Source of the DNA: Lachnospiraceae bacterium
GTDB lineage: Bacteria; Bacillota; Clostridia; Lachnospirales; Lachnospiraceae
DNA: 64,000 bases
Reading direction: 5' to 3'
Assembly (NCBI GenBank): GCA_018384375.1
Contig: JAHAYJ010000017.1
Span: 62,001 to 126,000, forward strand
The notes beneath the pieces are model-generated. The model was given only the letters and a program-made list of their open reading frames with translations, had not been told where the DNA came from and did no database searches. Below, piece by piece: positions 39,122-48,808 of the stretch; the stretch's first letter is position 1; the number at the start of each line of letters is the position of its first letter. Both the position numbers and the translations under genes were made by a program.

Positions 39122-41161
39122 ATGGGCATGAAAAAGGCAGATGTTGGTGTAGCGGCATATATACTTGCAGCATTTATTATGTTGATCGTGCCCATTCCAA
39201 GCTGGCTTCTTGATGTTCTGCTGGCATGTAATATTGCAATTGCCTTTACCATTCTTTTTGGAACGATGTTTTCCAAAGAGGTATTGGATATGTCGTTTTT
39301 CCCGACCATGCTGTTGTTCACGACCATATTCAGGATTGCGCTTAATATATCTTCCACAAGATTGATTCTTACCACGGGTGATCCGGGACAGGTGGTCTCA
39401 ACCTTCGGAAATTATGTGGGCGGGGGAGACTTAATTGTAGGGGCAATTGTTTTCATCATCCTGATCCTGGTACAGTTTATGGTGATTAATAAGGGCTCTG
39501 AAAGAGTTGCAGAGGTAACAGCCAGATTTACCCTGGATGCAATGCCCGGAAAACAGATGGCAATCGATGCGGATCTGAATACCGGTGCCATTACGGATGC
39601 AGAAGCCAAAAGACGCAGAGACAAAATCCAGGAGGAAGCAAATTTCTTTGGTTCCATGGACGGTGCCGTAAAGTATGTTAAGGGAGATGCTACGGCAGGC
39701 CTTGTCATTACGGCAGTCAATATTGTGGGCGGTATTGCCATGGGTGTTTTGCGGCAGAATCTGGATTTCAACGCTGCACTCAATAAATATGTGATCCTTA
39801 CCATTGGTGACGGACTTGTCAGCCAGATTCCCTCTCTTCTGATTTCCCTATCTACAGGTATTCTGGTAACGAAGGGCTCCAAGGATGCGGATTTCGGTAC
39901 GGTTCTGATCAGTCAGCTGTTTGGAATTCCCAAGGTGCTCTATCTGGTAGGCGCAATCATAGCAGGACTTGGAATTGTCACCCCCCTGCCCGATGTGGTA
40001 TTTCTGGCACTGGGTCTTATCTTTATCGTGACAGGGAGAATTATTGCAGGAACAATAGAAACGGCACAGATTGAGGACGAGGTGAATGCGGATGAGGCCG
40101 CGGCGGAGGAAATCAGGCAGCCTGAAAATGTCAACAGCCTTCTTCAGGTAGATCCGATTGAATTGGAGTTCGGATATGGGATTATCCCGCTGGCAGATGT
40201 AAATCAGGGTGGTGATCTTCTGGATCGTGTCGTTATGATCAGAAGACAGATTGCATTGGAACTCGGAACGGTAGTGCCGATCATTCGTCTGCGGGATAAC
40301 ATACAGCTGAATCCTAATCAATATATTATTAAGATCAAGGGTATTCAGGTCAGTGAGGGAGAAATTCTCTTTGATCATTATATGGCAATGAATCCCGGAT
40401 ATGTGGAGGAAGAAATCACGGGAATCCCGACCTTTGAACCGTCCTTCCATCTGCCGGCAATCTGGATCACGGAGGGACAGAGAGAAAGGGCCGAGAGCCT
40501 GGGATATACGGTGGTAGATCCACCATCCATTATTGCAACACATCTGACAGAAATTATCAGACAATATATTTCAGAGCTTCTTACAAGACAGGATGTACAG
40601 AATCTGGTGAACAATTTGAAGGAAACCAACCCATCCCTTGTGGAGGAGCTTGTACCGAAGCAGCTTGGTCTTGGTGAGATCCAGAAGGTTCTTCAGAATC
40701 TGCTTAAGGAGGGAATCTCCATCAGAGATCTGCTTACTATTTTTGAAACACTTGCAGATTATGCTTCTACGACAAGAGATACGGATATTCTCACAGAATA
40801 TGTAAGACAGAGTCTGAAACGGGCAATTTCCAGTAAGTTCTTTCCGGCGAATGAGACAACCAGTGTTGTCACGCTGGATCCGAAGCTGGAACAGGAAATC
40901 ATGGCGAGTGTAAAGCAGACAGAGACCGGGGCTTATCTGACGCTTGATCCGGAAAAGACCAAGGCAATCATGAAATCGGTGGGAACAGAAACCGCCAAGC
41001 TGGAAAATCTTGGAAAAAACCCCATCGTAATCACATCCCCTATTGTACGGATGTATTTTAAACGTCTGACGGAAGAGTATTACAAGGATTTAATAGTAGT
41101 TTCTTATAATGAGATTGAGAGTAATATTGAATTACAGTCTGTAGGAATGGTGACAGCATGA
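39122..41161 (+). CDS. flhA: Flagellar export protein FlhA
   Basis: FHIPEP family; RVAEVTARFTLDAMPGKQMAIDADLNTGAITDAEAKRRR. Confidence 0.97.
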   Translation: MGMKKADVGVAAYILAAFIMLIVPIPSWLLDVLLACNIAIAFTILFGTMFSKEVLDMSFFPTMLLFTTIFRIALNISSTRLILTTGDPGQVVSTFGNYVGGGDLIVGAIVFIILILVQFMVINKGSERVAEVTARFTLDAMPGKQMAIDADLNTGAITDAEAKRRRDKIQEEANFFGSMDGAVKYVKGDATAGLVITAVNIVGGIAMGVLRQNLDFNAALNKYVILTIGDGLVSQIPSLLISLSTGILVTKGSKDADFGTVLISQLFGIPKVLYLVGAIIAGLGIVTPLPDVVFLALGLIFIVTGRIIAGTIETAQIEDEVNADEAAAEEIRQPENVNSLLQVDPIELEFGYGIIPLADVNQGGDLLDRVVMIRRQIALELGTVVPIIRLRDNIQLNPNQYIIKIKGIQVSEGEILFDHYMAMNPGYVEEEITGIPTFEPSFHLPAIWITEGQRERAESLGYTVVDPPSIIATHLTEIIRQYISELLTRQDVQNLVNNLKETNPSLVEELVPKQLGLGEIQKVLQNLLKEGISIRDLLTIFETLADYASTTRDTDILTEYVRQSLKRAISSKFFPANETTSVVTLDPKLEQEIMASVKQTETGAYLTLDPEKTKAIMKSVGTETAKLENLGKNPIVITSPIVRMYFKRLTEEYYKDLIVVSYNEIESNIELQSVGMVTA

Positions 41162-42393
41162 TAATTAAAAAATTTCAGGGAAAAACAGAAGCGGAAGCGG
41201 TGGAAAGCGCTAAAAAGGAATTGGGCAACGGTGTGGTGATTATGAATGTCAGAAATGTCAAGCGGAAGGGAATCTTTAGTTTTCTGATGCCGCAGCTGAC
41301 AGAGGTCACGGTAGCACTTGAGGAGGAGCCGATGCGTGTCCCGCCGGCAGTGGCTGCAGCCAAGGAAGAAATAAAGCAGCAGCCTCTCGTCAATGCGATT
41401 GCGAAAGGAGCACGTGAGGTATCACCGGATTCGGCAAGTGTCGTGCCGGGGCAGACAGTGAGTGAGGATGTAAAACAGGAAAGCAGTGCCATTGCGGAAA
41501 AACTTGACAGTCTGCACAGCCTCCTGGAACAGCAGCTTCAAAAGCCTGACAGGGAAGAGGAGAGCAAGGCGGATGAGAAGGAAGAGACCAGTGAACTGGA
41601 ACGCTTTATGAAGCTTCTTTACAATACCATGCTGGATAATGAAGTGAATGAACAGTATGCAAATCAGATCATTGATGAGATTGAGAAGATCAATAAGCCG
41701 AACATGCCGTTTGATTATGCATTGGCTAATACTTATCAGAGGATGATTTTAAAATTTGGAAATCCTGCCGGTATTGCGCCAGCACAGAAAGGGCCTAAGG
41801 TGGTGTTCTTTGTCGGACCGACAGGCGTGGGAAAGACGACCACCATTGCGAAGATCGCATCGAAATTCAGTGTAGAGGGTGGCAAAAAGGTGGCACTTCT
41901 GACCGCCGATACCTATCGGATCGCGGCAGCGGAGCAGCTGCGCACCTATGCCAATATTCTGGAAGTACCGTTCCATGTTATTTATTCCACAGAGGAAATG
42001 GAACAGGCCTTAAAGGATTTCCGGGATTACGACTATATTCTCGTCGATACGGCGGGGCATTCGCATCATAATGAAGCGCAGAAGGAGGTCATGAATGCAT
42101 TTCTGCATTCCGTGGATGGATTGGCAGAAAAGGAGGTATTTCTTGTTCTGAGTGCTACCACGAAATACCGGGATCTTTTGAGCATTGCCGATACCTATTC
42201 TGCGATGACGGAATACAAATTGATTTTTACCAAATTGGACGAAACAACTACCCTGGGGAATCTTCTGAATCTTAAGCTTCATACCGGAGCGGCGCTTTCC
42301 TATGTGACATGCGGACAGAATGTACCGGATGATATTGAGGTTTTCAATCCGCAGAGAACAGTAAAGCAGCTTCTTGGCGGTGGGAAGAATTAG
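41158..42393 (+). CDS. flhF: Flagellar SRP-like GTPase FlhF
   Basis: FFVGPTGVGKTTTIAKIASKFS; LLTADTYRIAAAEQLRTYA. Confidence 0.95.
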   Translation: MIIKKFQGKTEAEAVESAKKELGNGVVIMNVRNVKRKGIFSFLMPQLTEVTVALEEEPMRVPPAVAAAKEEIKQQPLVNAIAKGAREVSPDSASVVPGQTVSEDVKQESSAIAEKLDSLHSLLEQQLQKPDREEESKADEKEETSELERFMKLLYNTMLDNEVNEQYANQIIDEIEKINKPNMPFDYALANTYQRMILKFGNPAGIAPAQKGPKVVFFVGPTGVGKTTTIAKIASKFSVEGGKKVALLTADTYRIAAAEQLRTYANILEVPFHVIYSTEEMEQALKDFRDYDYILVDTAGHSHHNEAQKEVMNAFLHSVDGLAEKEVFLVLSATTKYRDLLSIADTYSAMTEYKLIFTKLDETTTLGNLLNLKLHTGAALSYVTCGQNVPDDIEVFNPQRTVKQLLGGGKN

Positions 42394-42414
42394 ACAGACA
42401 AGCGAGGAATGTAA

Positions 42415-43305
42415 ATGGATCAGGCACAACAATTAAGAAACATTATTAAGGCGGGAGCCTTTTCGTACAACAGACCGCTGGCAAGAGTGATTGCCGTGAC
42501 AAGCGGAAAAGGGGGCGTGGGGAAGTCTAATGTTGCAATCAATCTGGCAATCCAGTTTAAGAAAATGGGACAGAGAGTCATTATTCTGGATGCAGATTTC
42601 GGACTGGCAAATATAGAGATCATGTTTGGAGCAGTTCCCCAGCATAATCTGTGCGATTTGATTTATCAGGGGAAAAATATCAAGGATATTATTACCTGGG
42701 GGCCCATGGAGGTCGGCTTTATCTCCGGGGGTTCGGGGATCGCGGGATTATCTAATCTGAGCAGAGATTATCTCGTGCATATTATTCAGAACCTGAAGGA
42801 ACTGGATTCCATTGCAGATATTATTATTGTGGATACGGGAGCGGGTATTTCCGATGCAGTGTTGGAATTTCTGGTGGCAAGCGGTGAAATCCTCCTGGTG
42901 ACTACACCCGAGCCCACCTCCATTACAGATTCCTATTCCCTTTTGAAGGCACTTAACAGACATCCGCGTTTTTCAAGTGAGACTTCACAGATTAAGATGA
43001 TTGCCAATAAAGTGGAGGCAAAGGGAGAAGGACAGAACTTGTTTAATAAATTGAATGCGGTAGTAAGTCTTTATCTGGAACTGCCTATCACCTACCTGGG
43101 TGAGATCCCGGAGGATGTACAGCTCTCCAAAGCCGTTATGCAGCAGATGCCGGTGTCCTTACAGACGCCGCAGGCAAAGTCCGCACAGGCATTTGAGGCG
43201 ATTGCAGCGAAGCTGATGGACAAGGAGATAGAGGGAGAGGTTAAGAAGCGGGGAATGGCAGCGTTCTTTTCCCATATTGCAGCAATGAGAAAAATCAATC
43301 TTTAA
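42415..43305 (+). CDS. flhG: MinD-like ATPase FlhG/YlxH
   Basis: DQAQQLR N-term; VTSGKGGVGKSNVAINLAIQF. Confidence 0.94.
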   Translation: MDQAQQLRNIIKAGAFSYNRPLARVIAVTSGKGGVGKSNVAINLAIQFKKMGQRVIILDADFGLANIEIMFGAVPQHNLCDLIYQGKNIKDIITWGPMEVGFISGGSGIAGLSNLSRDYLVHIIQNLKELDSIADIIIVDTGAGISDAVLEFLVASGEILLVTTPEPTSITDSYSLLKALNRHPRFSSETSQIKMIANKVEAKGEGQNLFNKLNAVVSLYLELPITYLGEIPEDVQLSKAVMQQMPVSLQTPQAKSAQAFEAIAAKLMDKEIEGEVKKRGMAAFFSHIAAMRKINL

Positions 43306-43317
43306 GGAGGAATCAGG

Positions 43318-44043
43318 ATGCTTTCAAAGTATGTTGTACCGGGAAATAAAGTGGAAATACAGGCGGTGGAAAGGGCAAAATACATTGATGACCTGGAAAA
43401 AAAGAAGGTTTATCAGTCGCAGGTATATGATATCCTATCTGAAGACCGGTTGGAAATCATCATGCCGGTAGATAAGACCAAACTGATTCTTTTGCCGGTA
43501 AATGCGGAATATGATTTATATTTTTATACGCCTTCCGGGCTGTTTCAATGCTTTGCCACTGTGATAGACCGTTATAAGACGGATAATCATTTTATTCTCC
43601 TGATGGAACTGAATAGTAATTTGAGAAAATTCCAGCGAAGAGAATATTACCGCTTGAGCTGTGCTCTGGAAATGGATTCCAGACCCTTGGAAAAGGAAGA
43701 GGTTGAGGCAGTAGAAAAGAGGGATAACTATCTGGTGCCGGGGCTGCCCCTAAAGCGCAGCGTTATTGTAGATATCAGCGGTGGCGGTATCCGCTTTGTC
43801 GGCAATTATGCCTATGAGCCGGAAAGTCTGATCTGCTGTAAATATAACCTGGCTACAGACGGAAGAGTAAAGGAATATACACTGGTGGCGAAAATCCTGA
43901 CAGTAAGGGAATTGGAAGACAGACCTGGCATATATGAACACCGGGCACAATATATCAATATTGACACTGCCGACAGAGAAGAGATCATCCGGTTTATCTT
44001 TGAGGAGGAAAGAAAATACAGAAAGCGAGAAAAAGGTCTGTAA
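43318..44043 (+). CDS. Flagellar brake protein, YcgR/PilZ family
   Basis: RREYYRLSC (RxxxR) and DISGGGIRFVG PilZ motifs. Confidence 0.9.
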   Translation: MLSKYVVPGNKVEIQAVERAKYIDDLEKKKVYQSQVYDILSEDRLEIIMPVDKTKLILLPVNAEYDLYFYTPSGLFQCFATVIDRYKTDNHFILLMELNSNLRKFQRREYYRLSCALEMDSRPLEKEEVEAVEKRDNYLVPGLPLKRSVIVDISGGGIRFVGNYAYEPESLICCKYNLATDGRVKEYTLVAKILTVRELEDRPGIYEHRAQYINIDTADREEIIRFIFEEERKYRKREKGL

Positions 44044-44076
44044 AATGATTACTATGCACTCATGTGAAGTCCACAT

Positions 44077-44087
44077 TGTGTTATAAT
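44077..44087 (+). promoter_or_regulatory. Extended -10 internal promoter for che genes
   Basis: TGTGTTATAAT fits extended -10 (TRTGnTATAAT); largest gap between ycgR-like and cheB. Confidence 0.45.
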
Positions 44088-44127
44088 GAACCATACATAA
44101 AATTTTGGATTGTGAGAAGACGCAATT

Positions 44128-44733
44128 ATGATGAAGACAGAAGAGCATAAGGCCGGAAGAAAAGTTGTAGCAATAGCCAGTTCCACCGGTGGACCTAAGG
44201 CATTGCAAAATCTGATTCCTCTGTTGCCGTCTAATCTAAATGCACCTGTACTGATTGTGCAGCATATGCCGGCCGGCTTTACGGAAGCACTGGCGGAAAG
44301 AATCAATAATCTGAGTCAGCTTTCGGTCAAAGAAGCGCAGGAGGGGGATGTTTTAGTTCCGGGACAGGCTCTGCTGGCAAGGGGCGGAAGGCATATGAAT
44401 GTGGTTAAGAGCGGAGCGAAACACGTGATTCATTATTCGGATGAACCGCCCCGCGAGGGTGTCAGGCCGTGTGCAAACTATATGTATGAATCCCTGGCAG
44501 GTTGTGGATATGAAGAAGTGATCTGCGCTGTCCTTACGGGAATGGGAGCAGACGGAACTGTAGGAATCAAACATCTCAAAGAAAAGAAAAAGGTAACAGT
44601 GTTTGCGCAGAGCGAGGAAACCTGTGCGGTATACGGGATGCCAAGAAGCATTGTGCTTTCCGGACTTACCGGGCAGGGGATTTCTTTAGAACAAATTGCG
44701 CAGGAAATCATAAGAAACGTGGGGGTAAATTAA
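44128..44733 (+). CDS. cheB: CheB methylesterase catalytic domain, no receiver domain
   Basis: AIASSTGGPKAL, IVQHMPAGFTEALAERIN, TGMGADGTVGIKHLK; 201 aa, N-terminus starts at catalytic domain. Confidence 0.93.
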   Translation: MMKTEEHKAGRKVVAIASSTGGPKALQNLIPLLPSNLNAPVLIVQHMPAGFTEALAERINNLSQLSVKEAQEGDVLVPGQALLARGGRHMNVVKSGAKHVIHYSDEPPREGVRPCANYMYESLAGCGYEEVICAVLTGMGADGTVGIKHLKEKKKVTVFAQSEETCAVYGMPRSIVLSGLTGQGISLEQIAQEIIRNVGVN

Positions 44734-44734
44734 T

Positions 44735-46798
44735 ATGGATGTAAATCAGTATCTCGAAATCTTTCTTGATGAAACAAAGGAACATCTGGAAAATCTGAAT
44801 GCCCAGATCTTAAAGCTGGAGCAGGAGCCGGAAGATGTAGATACCATCAATGAGATCTTCCGTGCAGCACATTCCCTGAAGGGTATGGCAGGAACCATGG
44901 GGTATAAGCGTATGCAGGCACTTACCCATGATATGGAGAATGTTTTCTCCGAAATCAGAAATGGTACCATGAAGGTAAATTCCAACCTGATCGATACCCT
45001 GTTCCAATGTCTGGATGCACTGGAAGAGTATAACAACAATATTCAGGAAACAGCTGATGAGGGAACGAATGATAATCAGCAGCTGATTGCACAACTGAAT
45101 GAGTTTTTGAAATCTGCCGGAAAGGAAGAGCCTGCAGCGGCAAAGGAGGCAGCGCCTGCGGCAAAGCCGGAGAACGATGAGGCAAATGAAAAGTGGAAGG
45201 AGATTAAGCTGGGCGATTCCGAACGCACAGTCCTTTCCACAGCGAAACAGAAGGGGAAGAACATCTATGGTCTCACCGTGTATGTGCAGGAATCCTGTCT
45301 CTTGAAGGCAGCCAGAGCGTTTCTTGTTTACAAGGCAGTGGAGGAAAAGGCAGAGATTATGGTTTGTAATCCTCCCGCACAGGATATCGAGGATGAAAAA
45401 TTTGACCTGGATTTCAGTCTGATCGTTATTTCAGACTGCTCCCTTGATGATATTCTTCAGTCAGCCAAAAATGTTTCTGAAATTGAAAAAGTAGTCGGTG
45501 CAGTTTATGAGTTCGAAGAGGTTGCAGTGGCAGAAGGCAGTACAGCCGTACAGCCCGGAGAGACTAAGACAGAGACGGCCGGGGCGGCTCAGGGACCGAA
45601 TACAGCTGCAAAGACAAATGACAAAAAGGCTGCAGGAAAACCGGTAGTCAACAGAACAGTGCGTGTCGATATTGAGAAGCTGGATGTTTTGATGAATCTG
45701 GTCAGCGAGCTGATTATTGCAAAAAACTCACTGGTATCCGCTTCCGCAGCAGAGGGTGTTGTGAATGCAGGAGTCAATGAGCAGATAGAGTACCTTGAGA
45801 GTGTAACGACCAATTTGCATGAATCTGTCATGAAGGTTCGAATGGTTCCTATTGAGAGTGTAGTGAGCAAATTCCCCAGAATGATCAGAGATCTTTCTAA
45901 GAAGCTGAACAAGAAGATGGAGCTTTATATGTCCGGTGAGGAGACAGAGCTTGACAGAACTGTGGTAGATGAAATCGGTGATCCTCTGATGCATCTGCTT
46001 CGAAATGCAGCGGATCATGGTCTGGAATCGGCAGAGCTCCGCGCACAGCGAGGTAAGCCTGAGGTAGGTTCTATCTTCCTGGATGCATACCAGGATGGTA
46101 ATAATGTTGTCATAGAAGTCCGGGATGACGGAAACGGTATTGACGCTGAGAATGTCAAGAAAAAAGCAATTGAGCGCGGTGTAATTACTCCTGAACAAGG
46201 CGAGAGCATGAGTGAAAAGGACATCATCAACCTATTGTTCCACGCCGGATTCTCAACTGCCAAACAGATCAGTGATATTTCAGGACGTGGTGTTGGACTG
46301 GATGTGGTGAAATCCAAGATCGAATCCTTAAGCGGCGAGGTGGAAGTGAAGTCTGTTCTCGGAGAGGGAAGCACCTGGATCATCAGGCTGCCGCTTACTC
46401 TGGCAATTATTCAGGCACTTATGGTTACGGTGGGCGGAGAGAAATATGCAATTTCCCTGGGAAGCATTCAGACCATCGAGGATATCAGACCTGATGAAAT
46501 TAAGTTTGTTCAGAACAGAGAGGTCATTAATCTTCGCGGTTCTGTTATTCCGATCATCAGACTGAGCAATGAACTGGATATTGAAAGCAGCAAGTCCCCG
46601 GATGAAAATTTGGTTGTTGTCATTGTCAAGAAGGGTGAAAAACTGGCCGGTCTTGTCGTTGATGAATTGATCGGACAGCAGGAAATTGTTATTAAGTCAC
46701 TGGGCAAATATATCACCAAATGTAAGATCATCAGCGGTGCAACGATACTCGGCGATGGCGAAGTGGCACTGATTCTGGATGCAAATGCATTGATTTAG
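44735..46798 (+). CDS. cheA: Chemotaxis histidine kinase CheA
   Basis: RAAHSLKGMAGTMG (P1), HLLRNAADHGLE, GRGVGLDVVKSKIESLSG. Confidence 0.97.
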   Translation: MDVNQYLEIFLDETKEHLENLNAQILKLEQEPEDVDTINEIFRAAHSLKGMAGTMGYKRMQALTHDMENVFSEIRNGTMKVNSNLIDTLFQCLDALEEYNNNIQETADEGTNDNQQLIAQLNEFLKSAGKEEPAAAKEAAPAAKPENDEANEKWKEIKLGDSERTVLSTAKQKGKNIYGLTVYVQESCLLKAARAFLVYKAVEEKAEIMVCNPPAQDIEDEKFDLDFSLIVISDCSLDDILQSAKNVSEIEKVVGAVYEFEEVAVAEGSTAVQPGETKTETAGAAQGPNTAAKTNDKKAAGKPVVNRTVRVDIEKLDVLMNLVSELIIAKNSLVSASAAEGVVNAGVNEQIEYLESVTTNLHESVMKVRMVPIESVVSKFPRMIRDLSKKLNKKMELYMSGEETELDRTVVDEIGDPLMHLLRNAADHGLESAELRAQRGKPEVGSIFLDAYQDGNNVVIEVRDDGNGIDAENVKKKAIERGVITPEQGESMSEKDIINLLFHAGFSTAKQISDISGRGVGLDVVKSKIESLSGEVEVKSVLGEGSTWIIRLPLTLAIIQALMVTVGGEKYAISLGSIQTIEDIRPDEIKFVQNREVINLRGSVIPIIRLSNELDIESSKSPDENLVVVIVKKGEKLAGLVVDELIGQQEIVIKSLGKYITKCKIISGATILGDGEVALILDANALI

Positions 46799-46815
46799 GA
46801 TAGGGGGAAAAACAC

Positions 46816-47295
46816 ATGGAAGAACTTAGAACTTCTGAAATTAAACTGCCTGGAGAGAAAAGCGAAAGCGAAACTTTTCAATATATTGTAATTAAGCTGG
46901 GAAATGAGCAGTATGGCATTGACATCAGATACATAGATAACATTGTACGTATGCAGCATATCACAAGAGTTCCGAAGGTTGCCGGATATTTGAAGGGCGT
47001 TATTAATCTTCGTGGGGAAGTGATCCCGGTTATGAGTCTCCGGATCAAAATGGATCTGCCGGCTGATGAAATTACAAAGGCAACGCGTATCATTATCCTG
47101 AAACTGGAACAACATGGTACGATTGGTGTGATTGTAGATGAAGTAAAGGAAGTTGTTACGTTGAGTACAGATGAAATCGAGAAGGTTACTTATGATGCTA
47201 AGGAGGAAAGGAACAGCTTCCTGAGCGGTGTTGGCAAACATGAGAATGAACTGATTTCTATTCTGGATCTTAGTGCTGTGGCAATGGAGAAATAG
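46816..47295 (+). CDS. cheW: Chemotaxis coupling protein CheW
   Basis: FQYIVIKLGNEQYGIDIRYIDNIVRMQHITRVP..YLKGVINLRGEVIPVMSL. Confidence 0.96.
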   Translation: MEELRTSEIKLPGEKSESETFQYIVIKLGNEQYGIDIRYIDNIVRMQHITRVPKVAGYLKGVINLRGEVIPVMSLRIKMDLPADEITKATRIIILKLEQHGTIGVIVDEVKEVVTLSTDEIEKVTYDAKEERNSFLSGVGKHENELISILDLSAVAMEK

Positions 47296-47333
47296 CAAAG
47301 CATGAAAGTATAGAGCAGGGTATAGGAGGGACT

Positions 47334-47969
47334 ATGAAGGACCTTAATATGGAAGAGTTAACAAGTCAATATTTTGATGTGTTAAAGGAACTTGGAAACA
47401 TCGGGGCAGGCAATGCAACTACAGCGCTTGCCCAGATGATCGGCTGCAAGGTAGATATGTCCGTTCCCCAAGTCAGACTTTTGGAATTTAAGGAAGTAGG
47501 AGAAATTGTAGGCGGGGAAGAGCAGATCATGGTCAGCATTTATCTTCAGGTAGAAGGTGATGTTGAAGGAAGTATTATGTTCATGCTCAATAAGGCTGCG
47601 GCCGCTCACATGGTGAATAAACTGATGGGTGGCATGCTTGGTATTGATGAGACGAATGCAGCCGAATATGAATTTGGAGAGATGGAATGTTCGGCGATTA
47701 AGGAAGTGGGAAATATCATTACCGGGGCATATCTGAATGCTTTATCGGGTTTGACAAACCTGAAAATATATCCTTCCGTACCGCAGCTTGGTATTGATAT
47801 GGCAGGGGCACTTCTCAGTGTACCCGCAGTAGAATTTGGTGTTATGGGAGACAATATCCTGTTGATCCAGACCAAATTTTCTGATGACGTAGAACTGGAT
47901 GGGTATTTCATTCTGATTCCGGATATGGAATCTTACGAGAGAATATTGATGTCTCTGGGTGTTATGTAG
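47334..47969 (+). CDS. cheC: CheY-P phosphatase CheC
   Basis: LKELGNIGAGNATTALAQM and IKEVGNIITGAYLNAL, both ExxN sites intact. Confidence 0.95.
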   Translation: MKDLNMEELTSQYFDVLKELGNIGAGNATTALAQMIGCKVDMSVPQVRLLEFKEVGEIVGGEEQIMVSIYLQVEGDVEGSIMFMLNKAAAAHMVNKLMGGMLGIDETNAAEYEFGEMECSAIKEVGNIITGAYLNALSGLTNLKIYPSVPQLGIDMAGALLSVPAVEFGVMGDNILLIQTKFSDDVELDGYFILIPDMESYERILMSLGVM

Positions 47970-48005
47970 GCTGCAAAAGAATTTTAAACGGGAGACCTGA
48001 GGAAT

Positions 48006-48491
48006 ATGGGTGAAGTTATTAAGGTTGGTATGGCCGATTTGAAAACATGCAGTGGTGAGGATGCAGTCACAACGCTGGGACTGGGCTCTTGTGTTGGGAT
48101 TGCGATCCGGGATCCGGCAACAGGTATCGGCGGACTGGCACATATTATGCTGCCGGACAGTACCGAAATCAGAAATAATTCAAACAGACCTAAATTTGCG
48201 GATACGGGAATAGAAGATTTGGTTAGTGAAATTGTTAAGTTAGGCGGCAACCGCAGCAGACTGGTTGCTAAAATCGCGGGCGGAGCACAGATGTTTGCTT
48301 TTGGAAGTAAAAGCGATATGATACGCGTTGGGGAGAGAAACGTCATTGCCAGTAAGCAAAAGCTGAGTGATATGAAAATTCCTCTTCTTGCTGAGGATAC
48401 AGGTAAGACCTATGGTCGGACTGTGGTATTTTATCCCAAAAACGGAGAGTTTTATATCCGCTCGGTGGGAATGCCGGAGAAAGTGATATGA
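48006..48491 (+). CDS. cheD: Chemoreceptor glutamine deamidase CheD
   Basis: TLGLGSCVGIAIRDPATGIGGLAHIMLPDS; CheD Cys/His motifs. Confidence 0.96.
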   Translation: MGEVIKVGMADLKTCSGEDAVTTLGLGSCVGIAIRDPATGIGGLAHIMLPDSTEIRNNSNRPKFADTGIEDLVSEIVKLGGNRSRLVAKIAGGAQMFAFGSKSDMIRVGERNVIASKQKLSDMKIPLLAEDTGKTYGRTVVFYPKNGEFYIRSVGMPEKVI

Positions 48492-48787
48492 AAAAGTTGA
48501 AATTATTTGCACCGTTTTTGATGCTTCTTTCAGGCGCAATCGCAAGTATTATGATGTTTTACTTTCAATATCCGGTAGAACAGATGCTTCCGAGACTGTT
48601 GATTGTGCTGATTGTGTTTTATATAGCGGGATGCTTTATCCAGAAAAAGATCATCTCCTTTGTAGAACAGATTAAGGAAGAAGAAGAAAAAGAAGGGGAA
48701 GTTATCGAGAAAGAAATTCCGGACGAGAGCGGAGAAGAGATCGATGCAGAAAGCAGCGAATTAAGGGAAACACAGGAGAAGGCTTGA
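48488..48787 (+). CDS. Small membrane protein with acidic C-terminal tail
   Basis: Two TM segments; ATGA overlap with cheD. Confidence 0.75.
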   Translation: MKKLKLFAPFLMLLSGAIASIMMFYFQYPVEQMLPRLLIVLIVFYIAGCFIQKKIISFVEQIKEEEEKEGEVIEKEIPDESGEEIDAESSELRETQEKA

Positions 48788-48808
48788 TAGCAGGCCGCGG
48801 AGGTTGCA

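Noticed and set aside
38458-39375. 305-aa minus-strand ORF opposite flhB/flhA
   Set aside because: Antisense to two conserved genes; no domain or RBS support.
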